This document shows, in pieces, positions 47,370-58,413 of a stretch of 64,000 bases of DNA (position 1 is its first letter; every line of letters starts with the position of its first letter). Made by a program: the position numbers and the translations under genes. Origin of the DNA: Prochlorococcus sp. scB243_495K23. Its GTDB lineage: Bacteria > Cyanobacteriota > Cyanobacteriia > PCC-6307 > Cyanobiaceae. The stretch spans positions 62,001 through 126,000 of the forward strand of contig JFLW01000003.1 of assembly GCA_000635495.1 (NCBI GenBank), given 5' to 3'. The notes below the pieces were generated by a model, which ran no database searches, had not been told where the DNA came from, and worked only from the letters and a program-made list of their open reading frames with translations.

Positions 47370-47705
47370 TTATTCTTCAATAGACATGTTCTCATCATTT
47401 TTAAGAGTTTGTTCCAGCTCTTTTCTTTGCTCCATTTGTCTTAAGAAATATCCTGTCATCATTGCAGAAGATAATAAATTAGCAATATTGTCTTTTGATG
47501 ATGTTATTTTTACATCAAATTGATCTGAAGGAAGCATTCCAAGAAGACCTTGAACATTATGTCTAATGATTTCTTGAATATCTTCACTAGCTGATTTTGC
47601 TACTCTTTGCAAAACTTCTGGAGATTGTTTTTGTAAATATTGAATTAAATCATTCTCATCGTTTGGATCATTATTTTCAGTAGCAAGAAATTCTGGATTA
47701 AACAT
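47370..47705 (-). CDS. DUF760 protein
   Basis: A 111-residue soluble, acidic, helical protein of the DUF760 family, found in cyanobacteria and plastids. The core LIQYLQKQSPEVLQRVAKSA and NVQGLLGMLPSDQFDVKIT are typical. The function is unproven; relatives in plastids appear near protein-degradation factors. It lies alone, convergent with the DUF4336 gene and 45 bases after lepB on the same strand. Confidence 0.8.
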   Translation of the reverse strand: MFNPEFLATENNDPNDENDLIQYLQKQSPEVLQRVAKSASEDIQEIIRHNVQGLLGMLPSDQFDVKITSSKDNIANLLSSAMMTGYFLRQMEQRKELEQTLKNDENMSIEE

Positions 47706-47750
47706 TTCTACAACTTCAAGATATAAAAACCCTACAACATCACGTACCTA

Positions 47751-48335
47751 TTAATCTAAATTATTAAGGGCAGGGAACCGAATAGGTCCAATTTTATTAA
47801 ACGGCCAATATCTAAAAATAGCTTTACCAATAACCTTTTCGTAGGGTAAAAATCCCCAAATATGTGAGTCCATACTGTTATTTCTATTATCTCCCATCAC
47901 CCATAATGACTCTTCTGGGACAATAAAAGGCCCTATAGAATAATTAATATTTTTGTCAAAAACGTAATTTTTTTGAGCGATATCATTTAAGTAAAGGTTA
48001 CCGTCTCTTACTTCTACTTTGTCTCCAGGTATTCCAATTACTCTTTTTATTAGTGCAGTATCTTCTTCATAACCAGCATTAATTAATTGCTCCGGAACGT
48101 TAAAAACAACTATTTTATTTTTTAATTTTGAAAGATTTGATTTGGAAGTGATTTTGGGGGTTACTTTCTCAACAAGAATTTTATCTTGTATTTGAAGAGT
48201 TGGAAGCATTGAACCGGAGGGGATCCATCTTGGCTCTATAACCTGCCATCGTATAATTAAAGCTATAGATATCCAGATTAAAAGATTTTTTAAATCCTTT
48301 ATTATTGAATTTCTTTTTTCTTGAGTTGTAGACAT
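47751..48335 (-). CDS. lepB: Signal peptidase I
   Basis: A 194-residue membrane protease that cuts Sec and Tat signal peptides at the outer face of the inner membrane or thylakoid. One N-terminal membrane helix (about 17-30) is followed by the Ser-Lys dyad: Ser42 in PSGSMLPT and Lys97 in ALIKRVIGIPGD. WVMGDNRNNSMDSHIWG near 144-160 is the conserved box E. It is divergent from menD across 50 bases. Confidence 0.95.
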   Translation of the reverse strand: MSTTQEKRNSIIKDLKNLLIWISIALIIRWQVIEPRWIPSGSMLPTLQIQDKILVEKVTPKITSKSNLSKLKNKIVVFNVPEQLINAGYEEDTALIKRVIGIPGDKVEVRDGNLYLNDIAQKNYVFDKNINYSIGPFIVPEESLWVMGDNRNNSMDSHIWGFLPYEKVIGKAIFRYWPFNKIGPIRFPALNNLD

Positions 48336-48385
48336 GTTTTATTTAATTCAGTTATAAGGAAAATCCCAAAGCATTTATATAAATT

Positions 48386-50149
48386 ATGACATCATCTATT
48401 GAATGCAAAAATTTTCTTAGAAGTTTACAACTTTTGAATCTCTTAATAAAAATAGGAGTTCAAAATTTAATACTATGTCCAGGTAGTAGATCAGCACCCC
48501 TAGCGATAGCTGCTGGAGAATTAAATAAATTAGGTCTGGTAAATATTTTTAATTCAATAGATGAGAGATCAGCGGGATTCCACTCTCTTGGGATTTCTTC
48601 TGCATCAGGTAATCTTTCTTTAGTTATTACCACTTCTGGGACTGCCGTAAGTAACTTATTGCCAGCAGCAGTTGAGGCAGACCGATCTTGTAAATGTATT
48701 TTATTTCTTACTGCTGATAGACCCTTAAGATTAAAAGATTGTGGCGCTAATCAAACAGTAAATCAAGAAGATTTTTTGACTTCAGTCTGCAGAAGGGTTT
48801 TAAGTACAAATCTAAATGGACTTCATGAAACACAAGAAAACGAAATCCTGAATTTAGTTCGAATTACTGAGAAACAAATATCAACTTTCCCTGGGCCAAT
48901 TCATTTAAATATTCCTATTGATAAGCCTTTAGGTATTTCATTTTTGAATAAAAAAAATGTTTTAGAGGTTTTTGAAAGAATTTATTTAAAGAAAAAATAT
49001 ATATTTCAGAAAGTTGAAATAAAATCTGATAAAAACAAATTCTTAGAAATTTCAAAAAATTTTAATTTAGATGAATCCGGCATTATTTTGGTAGGTCCCT
49101 ATCAAGGTTCCATAAATGATTTAATTTCTTTCAATAAATCTTTAAAAAGATTGCAAGAAATTACTGGTTGGCCAGTATTTGCTGATCCTGTTTCGGGAGT
49201 TAATTCTGATTTGAGAGGATTAGTTGTGAATTGGGAATTAGTCTTAAGAAAAAATAAAAATTCAATAAATTGTCATCAACTTTTGAGGCTTGGCCCCATG
49301 TCATCTTCAAGTGATTTGGAGAAATTTTTAACAACTTTCGAAGGTATACAAATTCTTATAAAAGAAAAAAACTATAGAAAATTGGACCCAATAAAAAAAT
49401 CATTTGAATATGATTTTGGGCTTTCAAATTTTACTACTCTATTGCTAGAAGAATTATCAATTAACGAAAAAAACACAAAATCTCTTACTCCATTGGCTTT
49501 AGATCTAATTGAGGAAGGTGAGAAGATTAGAGGGGTTTTGAATGAGAAAATTACTCAAGATAATCAAATTACTGAGTATATGCTTGCAAACCTTGTCCCA
49601 AAACTTTGGCCAGCTGAAAATCCTATAATGCTCTCCGCAAGTAGCCCAATTAGAGATTGGCTCACATTTTCAGAAAATGGTACTTTAACAAGAAATTGTT
49701 TCAGCTTTAGGGGCGCTTCTGGCATAGACGGTACTTTATCTCTTGCATTAGGTATTTCTAGAATTAAAAATCCTCTACTTCTTGTGACTGGAGATTTGGC
49801 TTTTATTCATGATATAAACGGTTGGCTGATTGAAAATTCAATCGACATGAATTTAACAATTCTTCTAATAAATAATAATGGCGGAAATATATTTAATCGT
49901 ATTTATAAAAAAAATTTAAAAGAAGATGAATTAAAAAAACTATTTCTTATGCCAAAAGAAATAAACTGGCCAAAACTCGCAGAGGGCTATCAAGTAAACT
50001 TTAAAAGTGTGGCAAATTTTAAAAAATTACGAGAGGCATTAAATTGGAGTATTTCTATCCAGAAATCTGTAATAATTAAAGTTGATGTTGATCCAGAAAA
50101 TGAAATTTGTGAAAAAAATGCCTTGCTAGAAAAAATAATTGGCAGTTAA
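48386..50149 (+). CDS. menD: SEPHCHC synthase (2-succinyl-5-enolpyruvyl-6-hydroxy-3-cyclohexene-1-carboxylate synthase)
   Basis: A 587-residue thiamine diphosphate enzyme that condenses 2-oxoglutarate with isochorismate in phylloquinone synthesis. The N-terminal [15 protein letters not shown] is the MenD hallmark, [15 protein letters not shown] includes the catalytic Glu, and the C-terminal thiamine site reads [16 protein letters not shown] followed by [11 protein letters not shown]. The length fits. menB follows after 35 bases, so both steps of the naphthoquinone branch are together. Confidence 0.95.
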   Translation: MTSSIECKNFLRSLQLLNLLIKIGVQNLILCPGSRSAPLAIAAGELNKLGLVNIFNSIDERSAGFHSLGISSASGNLSLVITTSGTAVSNLLPAAVEADRSCKCILFLTADRPLRLKDCGANQTVNQEDFLTSVCRRVLSTNLNGLHETQENEILNLVRITEKQISTFPGPIHLNIPIDKPLGISFLNKKNVLEVFERIYLKKKYIFQKVEIKSDKNKFLEISKNFNLDESGIILVGPYQGSINDLISFNKSLKRLQEITGWPVFADPVSGVNSDLRGLVVNWELVLRKNKNSINCHQLLRLGPMSSSSDLEKFLTTFEGIQILIKEKNYRKLDPIKKSFEYDFGLSNFTTLLLEELSINEKNTKSLTPLALDLIEEGEKIRGVLNEKITQDNQITEYMLANLVPKLWPAENPIMLSASSPIRDWLTFSENGTLTRNCFSFRGASGIDGTLSLALGISRIKNPLLLVTGDLAFIHDINGWLIENSIDMNLTILLINNNGGNIFNRIYKKNLKEDELKKLFLMPKEINWPKLAEGYQVNFKSVANFKKLREALNWSISIQKSVIIKVDVDPENEICEKNALLEKIIGS

Positions 50150-50184
50150 ATTTATCATTTTCTATCTTTGAATAATTAGATTTC

Positions 50185-51042
50185 ATGAAAGTATTACCTG
50201 GAAAAACAACTTTAAATTGGTCAGAATGCAAATCTTATGAGGATATTTTGTTTCACAAATCAGATGATGGAATCGCGAGAATTGCAATTAATCGGCCTGA
50301 AAAAAGAAATGCATTTAGGCCACAAACTGTAGATGAACTCATTGACGCATTCGATATCGTAAGAAATGATGAAACTATTGGCGTAGTTCTCTTTACAGGC
50401 GCTGGACCTGACAAGAAAGGCATTTTTTCTTTTTGCTCTGGAGGTGATCAGAGTGTAAGAGGTAAAAATGGATATAAAAATGATGAAGGGAAGCAGAGAT
50501 TAAATGTACTTGAACTTCAAAGATTAATAAGAAGTTTGCCTAAAGTGGTTATTGCTTTAGTTCCTGGTTTCGCAATTGGAGGAGGGCAGGTACTTCATCT
50601 AATTTGTGATCTCAGTATCGCCTCTGAAAATGCAATATTTGGTCAAACAGGTCCAAGAGTTGGTAGTTTTGATGCGGGTTTTGGATCTAGTTATTTAGCA
50701 AGACTTGTTGGTCAAAGAAAAGCAAAAGAAATTTGGTTTTTGTGCAGAAAATATAATTCCAAGGAAGCTCTGAAGATGGGCTTGATAAATGCAATTACAA
50801 AGATTGAAGAATTAGAAGCTGAGGGTGTAATCTGGGCAAGAGAGATTTTACGAAATAGTCCAACTGCTATTCGTATTCTTAAAGCTTCATTCAATGCAGA
50901 GAATGATGGGATTGCAGGTATTCAAGAATTATCTGGATACACAACTCAATTATTCTATTCGACTGAAGAAGCTCAAGAAGGTAGAGATGCCTTTCTTGAA
51001 AAGCGTCCACCAGACTTTTCTGACTATAAGTGGACACCATAG
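50185..51042 (+). CDS. menB: 1,4-dihydroxy-2-naphthoyl-CoA synthase
   Basis: A 285-residue crotonase-fold enzyme that closes the naphthalene ring of o-succinylbenzoyl-CoA. [39 protein letters not shown] (oxyanion loop) and [15 protein letters not shown] are all MenB signatures. It is the partner of menD in making phylloquinone, the A1 electron carrier of photosystem I. Cytoplasmic hexamer in the family. glgA follows after 36 bases. Confidence 0.96.
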   Translation: MKVLPGKTTLNWSECKSYEDILFHKSDDGIARIAINRPEKRNAFRPQTVDELIDAFDIVRNDETIGVVLFTGAGPDKKGIFSFCSGGDQSVRGKNGYKNDEGKQRLNVLELQRLIRSLPKVVIALVPGFAIGGGQVLHLICDLSIASENAIFGQTGPRVGSFDAGFGSSYLARLVGQRKAKEIWFLCRKYNSKEALKMGLINAITKIEELEAEGVIWAREILRNSPTAIRILKASFNAENDGIAGIQELSGYTTQLFYSTEEAQEGRDAFLEKRPPDFSDYKWTP

Positions 51043-51078
51043 TTTATTTTCAAAAGAACTTTTTTTAAATAATTATCA

Positions 51079-52536
51079 ATGAGAATTCTTCTTGCCGCTG
51101 CTGAATGTGCTCCAATGATCAAAGTTGGAGGTATGGGAGATGTGGTTGGTTCGTTACCTCCATCTTTGATAAAACTTGGTCACGATGTAAGGGTAATAAT
51201 TCCAGGATATGGAAAATTGTGGAGTCTTTTAGAGGTATCGAATGAGCCAATCTTTAGAGCAAATACAATGGGCACTGATTTCGCCGTATATGAAGCAAAA
51301 CATCCCATTCATAATTATGTGATTTACCTAGTGGGTCATCCTACATTTGACTCTGACCAAATATACGGAGGTGAAAATGAGGACTGGCGCTTTACCTTTT
51401 TTGCTAGTGCCACAGCAGAATTTGCCTGGAATTGTTGGAAACCTCAGGTTCTCCATTGCCATGATTGGCACACTGGAATGATTCCTGTGTGGATGCATCA
51501 GGACCCCGAAATTAGTACTGTATTCACAATTCACAATTTAAAATACCAAGGCCCTTGGAGATGGAAACTTGAAAAAATGACTTGGTGTCCTTGGTATATG
51601 CATGGAGACCACACAATGGCTGCGGCAATGTTGTATGCAGATAGGGTAAATGCTGTTTCTCCAACTTATGCAGATGAAATTAAAACCCATGAATATGGGG
51701 AAAGCCTTGAAGGATTACTTAATTACATTTCAGGTAAATTAAGGGGAATTCTTAATGGTATAGATCTTGATGAATGGAATCCAGCCAAAGATCCAGTTTT
51801 ACCTGCAAAATTTAGTATTAAAAATTTAGAAAATAGGCTAGAAAATAAAAAAATTCTGCAGAGAGAAATGGGTCTCGAAGTTAACCCTAAAAAATACCTT
51901 TTAGGAATGGTCAGTAGGTTAGTTGATCAGAAAGGGGTTGACTTACTTCTACAAGTTTCAAGAAGACTTCTAGCATATACAGATTCGCAAATAGTTGTTT
52001 TAGGAACTGGAGATAGATATTTAGAGTCAGGATTATGGCAACTTGCATTAGATTACCCAGGAAGATTTTCTGTATTTCTTACCTATGATGATTCTTTATC
52101 AAGACTTATATATGGTGGCTCTGATGCATTTTTAATGCCAAGTAGATTTGAACCTTGTGGTATTAGTCAACTGCTTGCTATGAGATATGGTTCAATTCCA
52201 ATAGTAAGGCGAGTAGGAGGTTTAGTTGACACAGTTTTACCTCATGATCCAGAAAATAATAGTGGCACTGGTTTTTGCTTCGATCGCTTTGAACCTATAG
52301 ATTTTTATACATCTTTAGTAAGGTCTTGGGAGGCCTTTAGGCATAGAGATAGTTGGGAATTATTGCAAAAAAGAGCAATGAGCCAAGAGTTTAGTTGGCA
52401 AAGATCCGCACTCGAATACGAAATTATGTATAAAGATGTTTGTGGAATAAAAGAACCATCTCCAGATTTTGCTGAAGTTGAAAAGTTCTCTTACGGACAA
52501 TCTGCTGATCCATCTTTAAAAAAAAGTATGACTTAA
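51079..52536 (+). CDS. glgA: Glycogen synthase (ADP-glucose, GT5)
   Basis: Elongates glycogen from ADP-glucose. The 485-residue GT5 enzyme has the [13 protein letters not shown] loop near residues 15-27, HDWHTGMIP near 132-140, [10 protein letters not shown], and the C-terminal nucleotide-sugar site [15 protein letters not shown]. The length fits bacterial GlgA. It is placed between menB and murF, not with glgB, which is at 22 kb. Confidence 0.96.
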   Translation: MRILLAAAECAPMIKVGGMGDVVGSLPPSLIKLGHDVRVIIPGYGKLWSLLEVSNEPIFRANTMGTDFAVYEAKHPIHNYVIYLVGHPTFDSDQIYGGENEDWRFTFFASATAEFAWNCWKPQVLHCHDWHTGMIPVWMHQDPEISTVFTIHNLKYQGPWRWKLEKMTWCPWYMHGDHTMAAAMLYADRVNAVSPTYADEIKTHEYGESLEGLLNYISGKLRGILNGIDLDEWNPAKDPVLPAKFSIKNLENRLENKKILQREMGLEVNPKKYLLGMVSRLVDQKGVDLLLQVSRRLLAYTDSQIVVLGTGDRYLESGLWQLALDYPGRFSVFLTYDDSLSRLIYGGSDAFLMPSRFEPCGISQLLAMRYGSIPIVRRVGGLVDTVLPHDPENNSGTGFCFDRFEPIDFYTSLVRSWEAFRHRDSWELLQKRAMSQEFSWQRSALEYEIMYKDVCGIKEPSPDFAEVEKFSYGQSADPSLKKSMT

Positions 52537-52543
52537 TTTTTTA

Positions 52544-53917
52544 ATGGAATTCTCTTTATCAGAATTAAACAATGTTTTGGGGGATATTAAAAATCTGAGC
52601 GAGGGTGAAAGAGATTTTTTGAATTTTAAAAATATAAGTATTGATAGTAGAACCTTATTAAAAAATGATCTTTTTATAGCTATAAAAGGTAAAAATTTTG
52701 ATGGACATAGTTTTCTGCCAGATGTTTTAGATAAAGGAGTTAAATCAGTAGTAATTAAAAAAGGGATGCAGAGATTACTGCCTTGTAATTTTCCTTATTG
52801 GGTCGTAAATGACACATTAGTGGCATTTCAAAAATTAGCATTGCTAAAAAGAAAAAAATTAAATATCCCTATTATCGCAATAACTGGTTCAGTGGGTAAA
52901 ACTACAACAAAAGAAATGATTGGTGGAGTTTTAAATAAACTTGGAAGAATTAAATTATCTTATGCCAATTTCAATAATGAGATTGGAGTTGGTCTTACTA
53001 TTCTTGCTACGGATATAGAGGATAAAGCTTTAGTTCTTGAGATGGGGATGAGAGGTCTTGGACAGATCGAGAATTTATCTAAATATAGTGAACCCGATAT
53101 TGCCATTATTACAAACATTGGCTCAGCTCATATTGGATTGTTAGGTTCAAAAAAAAATATTACATATGCGAAGTGTGAAATTAGTAAGTTCTTAAATCCC
53201 GAAGGAGTTGTAATAATTCCAGCAAATGATCCATTCCTAGAAAAAACTTTAAAAGAATTTTGGAAAGGAAGAGTTATAAAAGTGAGGCTATTAAACATAG
53301 ATAATCAAAAGGAGAATTTCAAGAAAGATGATAATTTGCTAGGATTTTATAATTCTTCGAATAGAACAATTTTAATTGAAGAAAATACCTTTGAAATTTC
53401 ATTTGAGGGATTTCACAATGCTTCTAATTTCTTATTCGCTTATGCAGTTGCTAAAGAGCTAGGCATTGATTTTGCAAGTTTTAATAAATTTGATTTTGTA
53501 AGTTTAGGTGGAAGGAATAAAATTCTTAAATCAGTAAAAACAACAATATATGATGAGTCATATAATGCTTCGCCGGAGTCAGTAAAAGCATGTATAAAGA
53601 ACCTGATTGAAAAACCGAGAAATAAATTTTTCATATTTGGAAGTATGCGAGAATTGGGAAAAGAATCTGAAAAATATCACAAAGAAATATTCAACTTAAT
53701 AAATAATTCAGATATAGAAAAGTGTTTATTTATTTGCGATAAAGAAAATGAAAAAATTTACACCAATTATCTAAAAGATAAAAATAAATTCCTAGTTTTA
53801 AATAATATTAAAGATGTACCTCAAGAGATAAACAAATCTACAAAAAAAGGTGATTCTATTCTTATAAAAGGGAGCAGATATTGGCAACTTGAAAAAATTA
53901 TTGAATTAATTAATTAA
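52544..53917 (+). CDS. murF: UDP-MurNAc-tripeptide--D-Ala-D-Ala ligase
   Basis: Adds the D-Ala-D-Ala dipeptide in peptidoglycan precursor synthesis. The 457-residue Mur ligase has [17 protein letters not shown] near the N-terminus (UDP-binding domain), P-loop [13 protein letters not shown] at about 111-123, [10 protein letters not shown] and [11 protein letters not shown], and [13 protein letters not shown] in the C-terminal domain. It lies 7 bases after glgA. Its 3' end overlaps the convergent glmU gene by 12 bases. Confidence 0.95.
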   Translation: MEFSLSELNNVLGDIKNLSEGERDFLNFKNISIDSRTLLKNDLFIAIKGKNFDGHSFLPDVLDKGVKSVVIKKGMQRLLPCNFPYWVVNDTLVAFQKLALLKRKKLNIPIIAITGSVGKTTTKEMIGGVLNKLGRIKLSYANFNNEIGVGLTILATDIEDKALVLEMGMRGLGQIENLSKYSEPDIAIITNIGSAHIGLLGSKKNITYAKCEISKFLNPEGVVIIPANDPFLEKTLKEFWKGRVIKVRLLNIDNQKENFKKDDNLLGFYNSSNRTILIEENTFEISFEGFHNASNFLFAYAVAKELGIDFASFNKFDFVSLGGRNKILKSVKTTIYDESYNASPESVKACIKNLIEKPRNKFFIFGSMRELGKESEKYHKEIFNLINNSDIEKCLFICDKENEKIYTNYLKDKNKFLVLNNIKDVPQEINKSTKKGDSILIKGSRYWQLEKIIELIN

Positions 53918-55267
53918 ATCAGGATTTCTTTTCTTCCAATTCTCTATATTTACTTGCTTAGTTCTTGATATCGCTAATGAATTATCTTTAGAGTCTTTTG
54001 TGATCACTGAACCTGCACCTGTTGTTACTGATTCCCCTAGATTTATTGGCGCTACAAAAACTGTGTTTGCTCCAATACTGGAATTTTTGCCAATTTTTGT
54101 TTTATGTTTTTTCTGTCCATCAAAATTTGCAGTAATAGTGCCTGCTCCAATATTTGTAGATCTTCCAATAATAGAATCACCAATATAACTTAGATGGTTT
54201 ACTTTAGACTCCTCCTCTAGTTGACTATTTTTGATCTCAACATAATTACCTATTTTGCTATAGGAAGATATTTTGGAATTAGGTCTTATATGACTATAAG
54301 GGCCAATTTTTATATAATCCATTATCTTAGAATCATAAACAGTAGAATTTGAAATTTCACAATTTAATCCCACACTAGAATTCTCAATAAAAGTATTTGG
54401 ACCGATAATGCAATGACTATTTATTTTCGTATTTCCTCTTATATGTGTATTAGCTTCAATGATTACATCCTTACCAATTTCAGCTTCTTCACTAATTGAA
54501 CAACTTGCTTTATTTAAAAAAGTTACACCATTAAGCATATGTTTTTCTTTAATTGAATTCTGAATACATTCTTCGCACTCTGATAGTTGAATTCTGTTAT
54601 TAATTCCTTGAAGCTCTCCATTATCCTCTACCTCGAGACTTAAGGAGTTTTTTAGCAAAGTTATTGTATCTGTTAAGTAAATCTCTTTTTGATTATTATT
54701 GCTCTGCAAGGTATTAATTATTTCTGACAAGTTACCCCAGTTAAAACAGTAAACACCTGCATTTATTAATGGATTTTCTCTTTCTAGATCATTGCAATCT
54801 TTTTCTTCAACAATTCTTTCTATAAAATCCCCCTTTAAAAAAACTCTGCCGTATCCATGAGGATTTGTTTTCTTTGTAGTAATTAAAGAAACATCAGCAT
54901 TTTTTGAATCGTGTAAATATAAAAGTCTTTTTAGAGTACTAGGCCTAATGAGTGGCACGTCGCCGTTAAGTACCAAAAGTTTTCCTTCATGTTTTTTTAC
55001 TTCTTTACAAAGTACCTGGATAGCATGACCGGTTCCTGATTGAGGTTTTTGAACAACAACATGGATTTTTTTATTGTTTGGGATTGACTTTTGTACTTCT
55101 TTTGATTTGTGTCCAGTAATTACGAAAATTTTATCAGGTTTTAATTCGACACATGAATCAATTACTCTTTGTAGAAGAGTTTTGCCAGAGATTTTATGTA
55201 AAACTTTTGGCAATGAGCTTTCCATCCTGGTACCCTTTCCTGCCGCTAATATCGCAACACTTAACAT
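53906..55267 (-). CDS. glmU: Bifunctional GlcN-1-P acetyltransferase / GlcNAc-1-P uridyltransferase
   Basis: Makes UDP-GlcNAc for peptidoglycan and other glycans. The N-terminal uridyltransferase (about 1-225) has [19 protein letters not shown] and [12 protein letters not shown]. The C-terminal acetyltransferase (about 250-453) is a left-handed beta helix of hexapeptide repeats (such as [13 protein letters not shown]) ending with [17 protein letters not shown]. Two domains of normal length. It is downstream of mnmD and aroA on the minus strand, and overlaps murF at its end. Confidence 0.96.
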   Translation of the reverse strand: MLSVAILAAGKGTRMESSLPKVLHKISGKTLLQRVIDSCVELKPDKIFVITGHKSKEVQKSIPNNKKIHVVVQKPQSGTGHAIQVLCKEVKKHEGKLLVLNGDVPLIRPSTLKRLLYLHDSKNADVSLITTKKTNPHGYGRVFLKGDFIERIVEEKDCNDLERENPLINAGVYCFNWGNLSEIINTLQSNNNQKEIYLTDTITLLKNSLSLEVEDNGELQGINNRIQLSECEECIQNSIKEKHMLNGVTFLNKASCSISEEAEIGKDVIIEANTHIRGNTKINSHCIIGPNTFIENSSVGLNCEISNSTVYDSKIMDYIKIGPYSHIRPNSKISSYSKIGNYVEIKNSQLEEESKVNHLSYIGDSIIGRSTNIGAGTITANFDGQKKHKTKIGKNSSIGANTVFVAPINLGESVTTGAGSVITKDSKDNSLAISRTKQVNIENWKKRNPDLIN

Positions 55268-55292
55268 GTTTATTTGAAATCCTAATTTAAAT

Positions 55293-56198
55293 TTAACTCT
55301 TAACGGATAACTTCGTCATTCCCCACTTCTTTCTCCATTTATTTGTAGATAATAGACTTGAGAATAATTGCTCATCTAATCTTCTCCTGATTATATCGTC
55401 TTTACTTGAGTTCAAATCTTTATCTCTATATGGAATACTTGCTTTAGTTAAGAGATGTTCTTCTTCCATTAAAGATAACTTTTCAAAATTGTGATTAGGT
55501 TTAAATTTATTCTTATCAAATTTTGATATTGCGACAGTTCCCTGACTCCAAAAAGGTCTGTTTTTACAACTTGGCTTAATAGTAAAAATTTCTAATCCAA
55601 TATTTCTCAAGGATTTTCTTACTGCCGCTGATGAAGAATAAGTTATTAAATAACCCTGATGATTAAGATTTTCTGTGATTTTGGATAAAAATTCAATTGT
55701 CCATAATTGTGGGCATTTTTGAGGAGAAAAACCATCTAAATAAATCAGATCGAATTTAATAGAAGAAGGAATAATGTTGATTTTTTCTCTAGCATCACCC
55801 CACAAAATACTGCATTTAAAAAATTTATCCTCAAAGTAATCTTTTCGATAAAGTGATTCAAATATTTTTTTGACTTTTGGATCCCATAATTTAAGGAAAG
55901 ATTCATTTCTAAACGAATATTCAAGAGGCTTTTTATCAATCTCCAATGCATACAAATTTAAATATGATTTTTGTTTAATTAATTCATTTAGTAAAGAAGC
56001 GGAATTGTATCCTAAGCCAAAACATATATCCAAAACATTAAGAGATTTGCCCTGAAATCTTTGCAAATCAGAAGTAGCTGTAAACTTTGACTTTGTTTCC
56101 TCTAGTGCGCCCAATAAACTATGGAAGTTCTCTTGAAAAAACACACTTCTTAAAGAGTAACTACCATCTTTAGTTAAAACTTCTATTAATTCAGACAA
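55293..56198 (-). CDS. tRNA 5-methylaminomethyl-2-thiouridine methyltransferase-like (MnmD-type, DUF752)
   Basis: A 301-residue SAM-dependent methyltransferase. Motif [14 protein letters not shown] lies at about 55-67 and the catalytic region [18 protein letters not shown] near 150, both typical of the MnmC methyltransferase half. The FAD-dependent oxidase half of MnmC is absent, so this is a stand-alone MnmD-like protein; related ones occur in bacteria lacking the fused enzyme. The start is TTG, 12 bases after aroA. The last step of mnm5s2U34 in tRNA is the likely job. Confidence 0.8.
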   Translation of the reverse strand: MSELIEVLTKDGSYSLRSVFFQENFHSLLGALEETKSKFTATSDLQRFQGKSLNVLDICFGLGYNSASLLNELIKQKSYLNLYALEIDKKPLEYSFRNESFLKLWDPKVKKIFESLYRKDYFEDKFFKCSILWGDAREKINIIPSSIKFDLIYLDGFSPQKCPQLWTIEFLSKITENLNHQGYLITYSSSAAVRKSLRNIGLEIFTIKPSCKNRPFWSQGTVAISKFDKNKFKPNHNFEKLSLMEEEHLLTKASIPYRDKDLNSSKDDIIRRRLDEQLFSSLLSTNKWRKKWGMTKLSVKS

Positions 56199-56210
56199 AA
56201 ACTTTAGTGG

Positions 56211-57521
56211 TTAGTTAGTTAGTTTTGCCAGCTCTTCCCAAAAAGTGGGATACGAGACGCTAGCAGCATCAGATCTTATGATTTTTGAGGTACCCTTAGC
56301 AAGAAGTGAAGCAATAGCAAGACTCATTGCTACTCGATGATCTGTCTCACTATCTACCTCCGCAGAATGAAATTTTGATTGCCCATTAATGATTAACCCA
56401 TCCTCTTTTTCGGTTATTTCAGCGCCGAATTTTTGTAACTGTCGAGCCATGACTTTTAATCGATCTGTCTCCTTAACTCTTAATTCTTGTGCATCCTTAA
56501 TTTCAGAAACTCCATTACAAAAACAGGCAGCAACAGTTAGGATAGGTATCTCATCTATAAGTTTTGGGAGAATATCTCCTTCAATAGTGAATGATCTTAA
56601 ATTATTTGAAGTCTTAACTTTAATAGATCCAATAGGTTCTCCTGCAATAGTCGATTTATCTAAAATCTCATAATTGCACCCCATTGAATTCATTACATTT
56701 AAAATCCCTGTTCTAGTGGGATTTAATCCGACATTCTGAATTAAAATCTCTGAATTTGGAACAATAGATGCAGCAATCATCCAAAAAGAAGCAGAACTTA
56801 TATCTCCAGGAATCAATATTCTCTGACCAATTAAGTTGCTCCCTGACTTGATAACTACATTCCTTCCTAATTCTCCTCTTATACTGATGTCTGCTCCAAA
56901 TGCTTTTAGCATTCTTTCAGTATGGTCTCTTGAAGATGCTGGTTCAATTACAGAAGTAGTTCCAGAAGCATTGAGGCCTGCCAATAATATTGCCGATTTC
57001 ACTTGAGCACTTGCCACTGGAGTTCCAATAACACATCCCTTAAGTTTTTTTCCATCAATTGAGATTGGAGCTTTGTTACCGCCTTCCCTTCCATAAATTT
57101 TGCCACCCATCAAAGATAATGGTTTACCAACTCTCCCCATTGGCCTTTCGTTAAGAGAATCGTCCCCGGTTAAGATGAAATTCTTACCTTCTTGTGCGGC
57201 TAATAAACCCATTAGTAACCTCATAGTGGTTCCTGAATTTCCACAATTGAGAATTTCTTTTGGCTCTTTTAATCCATTAAGACCCAATCCTGAAATCGTA
57301 AAAGGTTCATTTTTTTTTATTTCTGGTATTTTTACACCTAACTTTCTTAGACAATCAGCAGTTGAAAGTGGATCTTCAGAATGTAAGAACCCCTCAATAG
57401 TCGTATCACCTTTAGCAATACTTCCTATTATTAGAGCTCTATGAGAAATAGATTTATCTCCAGGTACTTTTACTTTTCCTTTTAAATTAACTCCACCTTT
57501 TATTGCGCGGATATTATTCAT
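56211..57521 (-). CDS. aroA: 3-phosphoshikimate 1-carboxyvinyltransferase (EPSP synthase)
   Basis: Transfers enolpyruvyl from PEP to shikimate-3-phosphate in aromatic amino acid synthesis. The protein of 436 residues from this start has [17 protein letters not shown] near 17-33, [18 protein letters not shown] near 90, and [12 protein letters not shown] near 344, the expected PEP and phosphate contacts. The ATG at 57521 is preferred to one 39 bases upstream because the enzyme starts just before the PGDKS motif and the extra 13 residues are not conserved in feature. It is followed by mnmD after 12 bases. Confidence 0.95.
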   Translation of the reverse strand: MNNIRAIKGGVNLKGKVKVPGDKSISHRALIIGSIAKGDTTIEGFLHSEDPLSTADCLRKLGVKIPEIKKNEPFTISGLGLNGLKEPKEILNCGNSGTTMRLLMGLLAAQEGKNFILTGDDSLNERPMGRVGKPLSLMGGKIYGREGGNKAPISIDGKKLKGCVIGTPVASAQVKSAILLAGLNASGTTSVIEPASSRDHTERMLKAFGADISIRGELGRNVVIKSGSNLIGQRILIPGDISSASFWMIAASIVPNSEILIQNVGLNPTRTGILNVMNSMGCNYEILDKSTIAGEPIGSIKVKTSNNLRSFTIEGDILPKLIDEIPILTVAACFCNGVSEIKDAQELRVKETDRLKVMARQLQKFGAEITEKEDGLIINGQSKFHSAEVDSETDHRVAMSLAIASLLAKGTSKIIRSDAASVSYPTFWEELAKLTN

Positions 57522-57552
57522 TTTCAAATTAATTACTAGATAAGTTTTCTGT

Positions 57553-57592
57553 AAAAACAAATTAGTTTTATATTATCAATAAGTTTGTTTTT
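57553..57592. promoter_or_regulatory. Inverted repeat between divergent aroA and comB
   Basis: aaaaacaaa at 57553-57561 and tttgttttt at 57584-57592 are perfect 9-base arms separated by 22 bases. The pair lies in the 127-base divergent region. The arms are nearly homopolymer with one C or G, so this is weak evidence for a shared operator. Confidence 0.25.
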
Positions 57593-57648
57593 TAAAAAAA
57601 AATAATCAAATTAAGTAACTGTTTTCTATAATAAATTTAGAAAAGGAT

Positions 57649-58383
57649 TTGATTATTAATCTTACTTATTATCACGTTGCAAAGGATGTCCCTGAAAATA
57701 GTCTAGACATCGCAGTGGTCATTGATGTTTTAAGAGCTACAACCACAATTTCCTGGGCTTTAAAAAATGGAGCTGATTCAATACAAGTTTTTGCAGATTT
57801 AGATTTATTAAAAGAATCTGCAATTAAGTGGCAAGCCGAAAAAAGACTAATGCTTGGAGAGAGAGGTGGAAAAAAGATTGGGGGTTTTGATTTAGGAAAT
57901 TCTCCTTTATCAGTTACAGAAAAAGTTGTTAGTGGTAAAAGACTATTTATGAGTACGACTAATGGGACTAAATCATTGCAAAAAGTTCAAAACGCTAAGC
58001 ATTTATTTGCTATGGGTCTCCCAAATAGGAAAGCAGTTGCCGAAAAAATCATTTCATTAAAAAGTGAAAATGTTTTAATACTTGGTAGTGGTTGGGAAGG
58101 TTCTTATTCACTTGAGGATTCTTTAGCTGCTGGTGCTTTGGCTTCATACCTAAAACAGAACTGTGATTTCGAAATTAATATTTTGAATGATGAATTACAA
58201 GCTGCTTTGGCACTTTGGGATATCTGGAAAAATGATATTTTGAAATGTTTAAAAACAGCAACCCATGGCAAAAGATTGACAAGTCTTGGAGATTATGAGG
58301 ATGATTTTAAATGTTGCTCTGAACTTGATTGCTTAGATATTGTTCCAGCTCAAGTTGAAAGAGGTGTGATTCGTGCCTCATGA
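57649..58383 (+). CDS. comB: 2-phosphosulfolactate phosphatase (ComB-like)
   Basis: A 244-residue protein of the ComB family, which removes phosphate from 2-phosphosulfolactate in sulfolactate and coenzyme M synthesis. IAVVIDVLRATTTI near the N-terminus, LMLGERGGKKI and LFMSTTNGTKSLQKV are family hallmarks. In cyanobacteria the family is common but comA/comC are usually absent, so the physiological substrate is unproven. The start is TTG. It leads a plus-strand run with the nitrilase gene 30 bases on. Confidence 0.85.
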   Translation: MIINLTYYHVAKDVPENSLDIAVVIDVLRATTTISWALKNGADSIQVFADLDLLKESAIKWQAEKRLMLGERGGKKIGGFDLGNSPLSVTEKVVSGKRLFMSTTNGTKSLQKVQNAKHLFAMGLPNRKAVAEKIISLKSENVLILGSGWEGSYSLEDSLAAGALASYLKQNCDFEINILNDELQAALALWDIWKNDILKCLKTATHGKRLTSLGDYEDDFKCCSELDCLDIVPAQVERGVIRAS

Positions 58384-58401
58384 TTTACGAATTGGTTTAT
58401 T

Positions 58402-58406
58402 AGGAG
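58402..58406 (+). promoter_or_regulatory. Ribosome-binding site that supports the nitrilase TTG start
   Basis: aggag lies 7 bases before TTG at 58414. Strong Shine-Dalgarno matches are rare in this window, so this one supports the non-ATG start. Confidence 0.55.
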
Positions 58407-58413
58407 TAAAGTC

